Assembly (NCBI GenBank): GCA_018881555.1
Contig: JACAXG010000002.1
Coordinates: 17,788,077 to 17,852,076, forward strand
Reading direction: 5' to 3'
Source: Amblyornis subalaris
Lineage: Eukaryota > Chordata > Aves > Passeriformes > Ptilonorhynchidae
DNA: 64,000 nucleotides
The notes beneath the pieces were generated by a model. That model searched no databases. It saw only the letters and a list, made by a program, of their open reading frames with translations, and was not told the DNA's origin. Shown one piece after another: positions 55,173-64,000 of this stretch. The position numbers were made by a program, and so were the translations under genes. Numbering within the stretch: the first letter of the stretch is position 1; each line of letters opens with the position of its first letter.

Positions 55173-58100
55173 AGTGAAAATCCTGGTGAACCTAAATTCT
55201 ATAATGATCAGGGTGCTCACTGGTTTATTACTACATCTTGTTTATTCAACTATGACACAAAGATTTTCTGTGGCAATTTAGATACCAGAGTCTCACAGCA
55301 TGGACCCATAGGAGCAGGTATTAGTGGGTGATTACCTCTTGAATTTTGTATAGTAGTACTTCTAGTAGTTTTTTGTTTCTTTCTTTGTTTTCTAAAAGAG
55401 TCACATTTAACTGGAAAGGAAACCAAATCTCTCCATTATCCAGTTAGGACTCTNCAGCCTTCCTGACAACTGCCCAGGTTAGCACATTTTAGACAACACA
55501 GGCATATTTTGTCAGAACTTGTGGGGAATGCTGACTCAGGATAAGGCAAAACCCACAAGGCATTGAACTAATTGTGCAATGCCTTGTGTGGAAAAATGAC
55601 TTCCTGATCCCTGCAGTAGCTGCCAGTGCTTTGAAACATGGTGTTTGAATGTCTGCATTATGTTCTTGCCTGCCAGATAATAATATTAGGCTTCTAAATG
55701 CAATTTGTAATATCTACCTTATATATATATATACACACACACACATATACTGTGAACTCCTGAGAGATGCTGAGTAGTGCCTGCGTAGCTGAAAAACTGC
55801 AGTGAATTTCTAACACATTGAGCTGTTGGAAGTGACTGAGATGCAGACTGTAAACAGACACTGAAAATGGCTGCAAGTCCATAATTTTGGGAACATTTAT
55901 GTGGCTTTATTAACCTGAGGCTTTATAAGCAATGTAGACTATTAATAGTGTATTTGACTGTCTCAAACTAGATGAAGTTAATAGCAAGTCTATCCCAGTG
56001 CGTTTTGACTTAATCCCAGGAAAACGACTTTTGATGGAAACTGTATTGATGAAAACTAACTGCAAAATCCATTTTCGTAGAGTAGGCTGAATGGTCAGTT
56101 CTATATCAGAAGTACATTTGTGTTTGGGAGCCAAAGATGTTTCCCAAGGTGGGAATATCTTGGAGCCTTGCAGGCAGGTAAACCCAGGCCTCCTTCTGCA
56201 GAAACTCAGAAAGATTCTGGCAGATACCCAAAGACTCTTGGACACATTCATCCCTATAAGGTTCAGCACATACAAATTTCTAAAAGCAGTGCAGTTTATA
56301 CTGCTAGATGCCAGAGGGGACATCTGGAGCAGTTTGATTTTACCCCTGATTTTTATTCCTCTTTTATTCCTGTAAAAGACCACTTTTGGCTAGCTGGTAG
56401 ACTGATAATGCAGCAGGGTTGAACAAGTGCCAATTTAATTTCTACGCAGTTTCAATGCCACATTTTTGAAGGTGAGCTAAGGCGCAGATACAGGGAATGA
56501 AGGGTACAACTGTACCACAGAATGGATCTGTACCTGTTACAGGACATTAACCATGGTAATATATCAAAGTGTACAAGAAACTGCTGTCCGTTTAACACCA
56601 AAATTTGGTTTTGCCAAGTGCTTACAGCCAATGGACAATGAGTTCCTGGGATGTGCAATCCAGTGCATGGTGGCATTTCAGTTGGCCAGTGTATAAAGGT
56701 TCATAGCATTGTAGAGGGTTTATTTGCTNAGGTAGAAGATGTCAGAATAGACCCAAATGGGAAGTTTTTCTATGGTGCCTTGCATAGCAAGGTTAAGGAA
56801 AAAACAGTGACAATTTAAATAAATCAGATGTTTTTGCTGAAGATTATACTGTCATTTTCTCCAATTATTCTTGACATTTCACCCATTCATATTGTGATCT
56901 GAGTTAATAATGGAAGAAAACCCAGCTCTTGTTGTGTTGTTTATTCTTTGTTCTCAAGGAGATAAGCTGTTTATAAAGATAACTTATTTGTTATTTAAAT
57001 CACTTTTACAGAAGTTGTTTGTTTCCTTGTTTGAGTTTCTAAATATATTGCAACAATTGTGATGCATCTTTGAGCTGTCTATTCAATTCACTATGATTTG
57101 TACTGGAATTCATTCCTAAATGGGCACAGGTGTTGATAGCTATAATATGCTGGAATGAGTCAAAACCAATAAATGCCCAATAAAGGAAAGATGAAAGAAA
57201 ATGCACTGAAAACAGCTCTTTTAGGATGTGATAAATAGGCACTTTAATTCACTACTTAATTAGGTATATAGTGCTGAAGATGTGTCTGGAGCAACTACGT
57301 ATTTTAAAACAGCTGAACATGTTAGAGCATAACTTCAATCACTGCTAATATTTTCAAGATCATAAACATTATTTTTAGAATTAGCAATAGTATTGAGGAT
57401 ATAATCAACTTTTGTTGGCAAGCTGTTCCATAGTGCCCTAAAGCAACATTTTCCAATACTTTTGTAAAAAAAAGAGTTCATTGATAGTCTATGAAAATTG
57501 CTTGTTCACTTTCTCATGTTGCACATAAATTTTATGCTAGAATAAGATGTAGGAATTCTGATGTTGCAAAACCAAAAGTCAGTGTAAGCATTTCCTTTGT
57601 GCTTCTACCAGGAACAGACACTTTGTTATCTGTTTCTTGCACAATGCATTCTGCAGGCAGCATCTCCTGAAGCCCCATCTTGATCTTTGGGCACATTTCT
57701 AATGGGAATGGAAGGCTGGCCAGTGAACAAGCAAGTGTTATGGTTAGAGATTCCTGAGTGCCAGTGCCCTTCCTTTGGAGTGCAGACTTTCTGCATTGTG
57801 CTTTTCTGTCAAAAGAGCTTTGTAGTTGCAGTGGAGGTGCTTGGATAAGGCAGTCAGGTACCTAACAAAGGAGGAATGTGGTCAGCATTCCCCCAAGGAG
57901 TTCTCAGGAGTCCCGCTGATACCAAAGACAAGGCTTACTGTGTGCTAAGCAGACACCGAGACTAAATCAGCCTCTAGGGTTTGCATTATCTTCAGAGAAA
58001 TCTGCTTTTATGTTAACATATCTTGTTGTTGCATTTTAAATACAGGTCCATAGGCATAAAAGTGATACTGATAGACATAAAAATGATACTACAGATGTGC

Positions 58101-58300
58101 AGATAAGTTGTAACTCCAGCCAGGAATATTTGTCCTTAATATTTTACAAGTATCTGTCCTTAGAATTTTATGGTCCGTGTTTTTAGAGATAAAAAGAAAT
58201 AGCACAAGACAGAAATTATCAACACATGCGAATTCNGTTGCCAAAACTCCATGGTGACAGCTGTGGCACCCAATACAGGCACAGTGCAGCATGATACAAA
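55173..58300. other. Intergenic sequence, part 3
   Basis: About 3.1 kb AT-rich DNA. It holds a perfect 12-base inverted repeat at 55554-55588 and a (TA)n(CA)n microsatellite at about 55719-55748. No gene recognised. Confidence 0.6.
55719..55748. repeat. (TA)n(CA)n microsatellite
   Basis: Alternating TA units run directly into CA units over about 30 bases. Confidence 0.85.
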
Positions 58301-58301
58301 T

Positions 58302-58560
58302 TACAGAATCACAGAATAGTTAGGGTTGGAAGGGACCTCTGGAGATCATCTAGCCAACGGCAGGGTCACCTACAGCAGATGACACAGGAATGCGTCCAGG
58401 TAGGTTTTGAATGTCTCCAGAGAGGGGCAATCCGCAACCTCTGTGGGCAGCCTGTTCCAGGGCTCTGCCACCCTCAACGTAAAGAAGCTCTTCTTCATGT
58501 TGAGATGAACAAGGAAGTTGTTTGGACACTGGAGTGCACGGATAGGGCAGTAAGGTGCTG
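58302..58560 (-). mobile_element. CR1 LINE fragment, minus strand
   Basis: It starts with the reversed CR1 tail (ACAGAATCACAGAATAGTTA, then GGTTGGAAGGGACCTCTGGA). On the minus strand it reads KKSFFTLRVAEPWNRLPTEV followed by ADCPSLETFKTYLD, the CR1 ORF2 C-terminus. It is 5' truncated near 58560. Confidence 0.92.
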
Positions 58561-58689
58561 TGTGCAGCTCCAGGCGGGTCTGGAATGTGGATTTGTGCCA
58601 AGTGGCTGGAGCGGCTGTGCAGGGAGTGCGGCCCTGGAGCAGGCAGGATGTGCGGCCTCCCCAGGGACTGTGGCACAGTTTGAGGAGTG

Positions 58690-59392
58690 AAGAGAGGCGG
58701 AAGGAGCCAGGGACCAGCAAAGGACCCGTGGGTGCTGGTTGACAGCAGCTGAACATGAGCCAGCAAGTGCCCATGTGGCCAAGAAGGCCAATGGCATCCT
58801 GGCTTGGATCAGCAATAGTGTGGCCAGCAGGACNAGGGCAGTGATTGTCCCCCTGTACTCAGCACGGGTGATGCTACACTTCAAGTCCTGTGCCCAGTTC
58901 TGGGCCCCTCACTACAAGAAGGACATTGAGGTGCTGGAGTGTGTCCAGAGGTCAATGAAGCTGGTGAAGCGTCTGGAGCACAAGTGTGATGAGAAGCAGC
59001 AGAGGGAGTTGGGTTCGTTTAGCCTGAAGAAAAGGAGGTTCAAGGATGACCTTATCACTCTCTACAACCACCTGGAAGGAGGGTGTAGCTAGGTGGGGGT
59101 CAGTCTCTTCTCCCAGGCAACCAGTGACAGGATGAGAGGACATAGCCTCAAGCTGCGCCAGAGGAGGTTTAGTTTCAACATCAGAACGAATTTTTCCACA
59201 GAAAAGGTGGTAAGACATTTGAATGGGCTGCCCAGAGAGGTGGTGGAGTCACCATCCCCGGAGGTTTTTAAGAAAGTCTGGACGTGGCACTTAGTGCCAT
59301 GATCTAGTTGACATGCTGGTATTAGGTCATAGGTTGGACTCGCTGATCTCAGAGGTGTTTTCCAACCTAATGCACTCTGTGATTCTGTGACC
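58690..59392 (+). mobile_element. CR1 LINE fragment, plus strand, ending beside AFG1L
   Basis: The plus-strand frames read [58 protein letters not shown] and later [20 protein letters not shown], a long stretch of the CR1 ORF2 C-terminus broken by a stop, frameshifts and one N. The 3' tail GTGATTCTGTGA lies at about 59379-59390. It is inverted relative to the neighbouring CR1. Confidence 0.95.
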
Positions 59393-59451
59393 CAGGCGGG
59401 AGCGGCTCGCCCAGCTCCGGCCGCGTCCGTGCTCCTCCACAGCTCCGCGGG

Positions 59452-59471
59452 ACTCCATTTCCCAGCGTGCC
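59452..59471 (+). promoter_or_regulatory. SBS/ZNF143-like motif in AFG1L promoter
   Basis: It differs little from the ACTACA-type motif with CCCAGCATGC core. Its position close to the start is usual for ZNF143-class TATA-less promoters. Inference only. Confidence 0.55.
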
Positions 59472-59500
59472 CCGCGCCGCCGCTGGGCCGGGTCGGGAAG

Positions 59501-59588
59501 ATGGCTGCGCTCGTGTCGCCTTGGGCTANTGCGCGCTGCCTGCTGCGGGCTCGGGGGCGCCGCGCTCGCCTGTTCCCGCGCCACAGAG
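59501..59588 (+). CDS. AFG1L: AFG1L (LACE1) exon 1, partial gene; N-terminal mitochondrial presequence
   Basis: This exon encodes MAALVSPWA, one ambiguous residue (N at 59529), then ARCLLRARGRRARLFPRHR, and one extra base before the donor GAG|GTCAGT. The 29 residues are rich in Arg, Ala and Leu without acidic residues, as expected for a mitochondrial targeting sequence. The family is a mitochondrial AAA-type ATPase (yeast Afg1) linked to turnover of respiratory-chain subunits. Identification rests on synteny (NR2E1-SNX3-AFG1L), the CpG-island start, the MAA start and the presequence character. The ATPase exons lie beyond the right edge, so no Walker motif can be checked. I did not find exon 2 within the window. 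Confidence 0.75.
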
Positions 59589-62500
59589 GTCAGTGCCGCC
59601 GCCGCAGCTCTCCGGGGCTCGCTGGGCCCGGGCGGAAGACAAGCTGCCGGGGCACCGCGCAGGGAGGGCACCGACGAGCGGCTGCAGGAGCCGGTGCGTC
59701 CCTCCCCGCCGTGCCGCGGGTCTGTGCCCGCAGGGGAGGTGGGTGCCGGGCGGGGCAGGGCAGGCGGCAACCGCCGGGACGCGCGCCGGCCCCGCCGCTC
59801 TGCCACGACCTGCCGGTGTCCTCGCATTCTCCGGCCTGGGCTTGTCCGCGACCCAGCTCCGGAGGGGANTCGCTTGTCTGGGTGACGCCGGGAGTCGGCC
59901 CCGGTCCTCTGGGGATACCCGCGAACGGGGCCCGTGGCTTCCCGAGTTTATGGTGCCGCTTTTCCCCCTGGGAAATAAGGCTTCGGTGCGCTGCCTCGTT
60001 AAAGGTGTTTCCTTGGTGCTGCACCGGGCGCTCGGCGAGTGCGCCAGTGGCTGCCAGCGCTTTTGGCCGGGCTTTAGGGTGTCTAAGGGAGTCTTTTCAC
60101 TCAAGGACCCTCCCGTGTATAATGACAGCTGTGTTCTGTCTTCGCAGCCCTGCTTTGAAAGTCAGTTAAGTACACAAATTTATGAGGTTTTGATAACTCG
60201 AGGCTTAGGTTACNAGCACGTCTTTTTTCTTTAGTGAGAGCTCTTCATCCTCTGCCAGTCTGGTAAAAGTGTGAGAATTCACATGTGGACAGGTGGGTCC
60301 CAGGATTGGTAAATGTTGAGATACACACATTATGATGTGATTGTACAATATTTATACATCCTAAGAAAAACAGGCACTGCAGCTAGTGCTGTTAGTGCAG
60401 TTAGTTTTGTGTGTTTTATTTGATATTGGTCTAATACTTGAACTCTATGTAGTTTGTTATAACCAACATGCTAGCATTTAGAAAAAGTAGTCAGAGCAAA
60501 TCTAGTGCCTTTAGGCATAGTTTTTCAGCTTCCATGTTAAAGGGAAGGTAGTCTTTGCATATATTGTTTGAGGACATCAAACTGCAGGGATGGACAGCCA
60601 TCACTGAATTGATTTATAATCCTGGTTTTATGATCGCTGGTTTATAGTCTTTTCTTTGTTTTTATGGTTTGCTTTCCACAGTTTTGTACCTTAATTAAAA
60701 GACTTCATAAGTATTATCTGTGTAAAGTTCTAATCTTACTTTCTACTTTCATCTGTAGGTCAGATTGTTAAATGGGGTGTGCATAGGAAAAATACAAGTA
60801 ATATTTTTTCAGAATAATGTATTAGGCATGAATGCAAAAAGCAGAATTCCAGTTCCAACTCAAGTTTCTCTAGAAGATGAAATGCTACTTCATGTGCTGC
60901 CTGAATGAATGGCCTCCAGGACTGCTTTAGCCTTCAGTCATTCATCTAAGGCCATATAATGAGACAAAAGTGCAAGTCCTTGTCTTAGCTGCAAACTGCT
61001 TTTTCTGGTTTGAATGATGAATTTCAGCAAGTGTGGGGCTTTTACTAATTTTACGTGATACTGGCCTAACAGTTGCAATTCATGCAGATAACTTAGGGTG
61101 TGTGTGCCCCTCCCAGTATGGTTGGTGGGATTTTGATTTTTTTAAGCTTTTTGTTAAGCACTGGAAAGTAAGTAATTTTTTCAGATTACCTCCATTCTCG
61201 TCATTAATCATTGTGAAATATTTTGAAAGGAGCAATTGTTTATTATAGGACTATAAATGCGTTTTCTGCTTTATACCCAGCAGATGATCTCTTTCCCAAG
61301 AAGTGGGAACGTGACAAGTCTTTGTTCTTCTGCAGTTTTATTCGTGTGCTTAACTTTAACACATGTGTTTAATTTATCCAAATCCATGTACATCATGGGG
61401 CAGTTTACCTGTTTGAGACTGATTCTGCAGAACTTGCACATATATTTAATAAAAGATGAGACAAGAGGACATTCGTATTGTCTACAGGTACTAGCACGCA
61501 AAACTTTTTTTTTTCCTGATCTTTTGCTACCTTTGCTCCTATTCTCCCACAAGGAAATAACCTTTGGAGCTACAAGACTGTACCATTGCCCTTCCTCCTC
61601 ACTGTGGTGTCATCTAAGGAGGAAAGATTTTGCAGCAGTTCTGTTACCAGCTTAATATTGAGTTTAGAAAGGTCTCTGATACCACCATCTTCCTGTTGAT
61701 AAAAGTGCCCTCTGACTTCAAAATACTCTNCTTCTGTCATGGCAGTTGTGTTTCATGGGCAGTTTTAGCAGTTTTATACTAAGGGTTTCAGAGTTTGAAG
61801 CAGTTTGGCTTCATTGTGACCCAAACCAATACTCTGAACTTCAGCTTGGATTGTTGAAAACAGCACAGTTTTTAAAAATTGCTTTCTATTACTTTTTGTT
61901 TTTCTCTCCCCACACAAATTCCAGGGTTTGTGGAAAGGTAGATTGTGCTGNCAGAGCAGTAATGAAACAGAAGTGGTTCTTGTACTTTGCATTAACACTG
62001 GTTTAGCAGAAGCTATTCCAGCTTCTTGATGATGACTGTCAGCAGAGCATCACTGGGGTGAATTTGGGGGACTTAACTTTGGTTTAGTTGTAACCTACGT
62101 GAGTTTGGGTTAGATGCAGTTCTTGAATAACCATTGGTTGGAAATATTTTTTACTTTTAAGACAAACAGTAATTAACCATTACAGCAAACTGTAATAGGA
62201 ATGTGTTAATTCTCTTACCCTTCTGTGCTCTCAGCCTCTTGGCTGCTGTCAGGATCAGTTTTTGATATGCCACAACCCAACTTGATTTCAGTTTGTCTTC
62301 CTACATAACTCCAGTGCCTGCCTCAGCTGTGACTGTTGCTTTCATAAGCTGTGTCGTTGAAATTTGCATGCCTTTTTCTGTGTCATCTCAGACATCAGTT
62401 CTAAGTGGCAGTAGAAAAACTCAAAAACATACTGATCAGTTTTCCAATTTGCTGCTCTTTTCTGAAGCAGAAGGTCCCTGGAGTTAAGAACACTTTTTAT

Positions 62501-64000
62501 GTTTTTATGTAGGGACTTATCATTGCAGTGGTAAATTAATGTCAGTTTACTGAATATGCCTTAAGTTCCCCACTTGAAAGAAATTTTTTATAACTCCAGA
62601 TTGGCATTTTCTTTAAACATTTATACATTGATAAGATTTTTGGCCTTGGTAAGTTTTTCCCCTCTGATTTCTTTCTTTTTTGGGTGTATCACAGTAGGTC
62701 TTCACTGCAGCTGTGTCTGTGATCCTTGTATAGGCAAGCAGAAAGGCAAATGCAAAGAGCTAATATGGTTTGAAATAAAGTGAGATTATATTCATATGTG
62801 TATGTTTTGGGAACAGGAATTTAATACAAAGCTGCACCTTGGTGTTAAATCTAAAGAAGCAGGGAATATCAGGTTAAATGTGGTAATATCCAACACTGTC
62901 CTGCACCCTGAAGGTGGAAAAGATAAGTAATAGATAACCACGTTTCTAGTTTTACACTGTTTTATGTAAAACTAGGTGAATAGTGAACTGATGCTCTGCT
63001 TTTCTGTAGTCGTATCTAGAACACTACACAGGTGTAAAAGATGTTTTTTCTGTGTGTGACAGTTAAAGATTTCAGAAGGGAGCTAATAAAAATTGAGTAG
63101 CAGTTTCTGTAATATAGAGATTAGATAATGAAACAGGAAGAGATAAATGAAAACCCATCTTTTGCAATGTGGAGGAGAGGGCTGTAGGACTACAGTAAGT
63201 GTGCTGAATCACAGGTGATTCCTATAGTTGAGTGAATGATTTTGCCGTCTGTTCCACAAAATGCAGGTTAGAATGGAAGCTGCACATTTTTTCTGTCTCG
63301 TAAAATAGCTTATCACTTGTATAGCTGTCTTTTGTTGACTTATGTCTAAAACCCCTACATGCTCTTCAGTAGTGTCTGCCTTTGTTTGGTGGCTACAGGT
63401 GAGTTTATCACTTAACCAGTTACTGGGTGTCCCCTGGTAGGTAGCGTACTGTAGTGTACCCCCACCATATTTACATCCCGGCATTCGGTATTACTTTAGG
63501 AGAACAGTGAGTGATTTGTAACAGGACACCCCCTGTCACCACTTGGGCATAGTCTCCATCTCTGTCATCTGTTAATGACAGAGTACTTTCTTCCTTTCCC
63601 GGGATGGCGAGCTGTGAGTATGTGTAATCTGAGACAAAGCCCATGCTTCTCAGCAGTCCTGCTGGTGTGCTTTGTCCATGGCCAGGAAGGTCATGAGCCA
63701 AACCCTTTCTTACCCCTAAATCAGGTTATTTTATTTTTTTTTCTTCAATCTTTTGGTAAGCAGCAGGAACTCATGGATTTATAGGTATAATGGGGCACAT
63801 TGGAGCTCTTGGAGCCATCAACTTCTGCATGTTGCAAAGGCACAGATAGTTCAGAGGTATGAATCACAGGACTGAGGCTGACTTTGTGGGAGTGGAATGG
63901 TGGAAAACNAGATGAAAAAACTTTTGAGAGATCATCTGAGCAACCTGGTTTAGCAGAAGGTGTCCCTGCCCAAGACAGGAGTATTGAAACTAGATGATAC
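59589..64000 (+). other. AFG1L intron 1 (partial)
   Basis: CpG-rich to about 59.95 kb, then AT-rich unique sequence to the window edge. I saw no further exon by reading for AFG1L-like peptides and no clear interspersed repeat. Confidence 0.6.

Larger units (their letters stand above)
59393..59950 (+). promoter_or_regulatory. AFG1L: AFG1L CpG-island promoter
   Basis: The CpG-dense sequence starts immediately after the CR1 tail and covers exon 1 and the first part of intron 1. An SBS/ZNF143-like word ACTCCATTTCCCAGCGTGCC lies at 59452-59471, 30 bases before the ATG. No TATA box is seen. Confidence 0.7.

Noticed and set aside
58739..59302. Apparent host protein frames upstream of AFG1L
   Set aside because: The peptide phrases are those of the CR1 ORF2 C-terminus, interrupted by a stop and frameshifts.
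59387..60169. Long open frames on both strands over AFG1L exon 1 and intron 1
   Set aside because: CpG-island composition artefacts; they run through the clear donor at 59589 and the CR1 tail.
59600..64000. AFG1L exon 2 or later exons
   Set aside because: No frame resembling the conserved AFG1 ATPase sequence with flanking splice sites was seen.
1..64000. CRISPR arrays, operons, phage or other prokaryotic systems
   Set aside because: The window is spliced vertebrate DNA; the only regular arrays are microsatellites without spacers.

Overview
The window is vertebrate nuclear DNA from a bird, most likely a passerine. The evidence is spliced genes with GT-AG introns, CpG-island promoters, 5'-truncated CR1 LINEs, avian-type endogenous-retrovirus LTRs, and two copies of a tRNA-Ile-headed, CR1-tailed SINE that resembles TguSINE1. 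The order NR2E1(+), SNX3(-), AFG1L(+) is the conserved synteny of human 6q21. Nothing prokaryotic is present.

Layout. 1-12.9 kb is the upstream flank of NR2E1. It holds an eroded LINE reverse-transcriptase relict (about 1.2-1.5 kb), a GC-richer block that may be an enhancer (3.5-3.9 kb), and two diverged LTRs of one family (9.45-10.05 and 11.16-11.68 kb). A broad CpG-rich domain starts at 12.95 kb and continues in patches to about 21.5 kb, covering the NR2E1 promoter, exon 1, intron 1 and exons 2-4. NR2E1 (TLX) can be assembled completely: nine coding exons from 14561 to 30841 give 385 codons plus stop, with a 3'UTR to about 32.13 kb. Intron 1 contains a 525-base N gap inside a purine-only microsatellite. 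SNX3 lies on the minus strand, convergent with NR2E1. Four exons between 35591 and 52128 encode the full 162 residues, and intron 1 is 12.7 kb. From 52.5 to 58.3 kb is AT-rich intergenic DNA with one near-complete solo LTR and one SINE fragment. Two CR1 copies in opposite orientation (58.3-59.39 kb) sit directly against the AFG1L promoter. AFG1L exon 1 (59501-59588) encodes only an arginine-rich N-terminus; the rest of the gene lies beyond the window.

Function. NR2E1 is a neural and retinal stem-cell orphan nuclear receptor, a transcriptional repressor. SNX3 is a PI3P-binding retromer cargo adaptor on early endosomes. AFG1L is a mitochondrial AAA-type ATPase. They are neighbours by old synteny and do not form a pathway. 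I found no clear novel biological system. The observations most worth checking are regulatory: SOX/POU motif clusters, a duplicated 3'UTR block beside a miR-9 seed match, a four-base tandem splice donor in NR2E1 exon 1, SBS/ZNF143-like motifs in both housekeeping promoters, and a CR1 junction about 110 bases from the AFG1L start codon.
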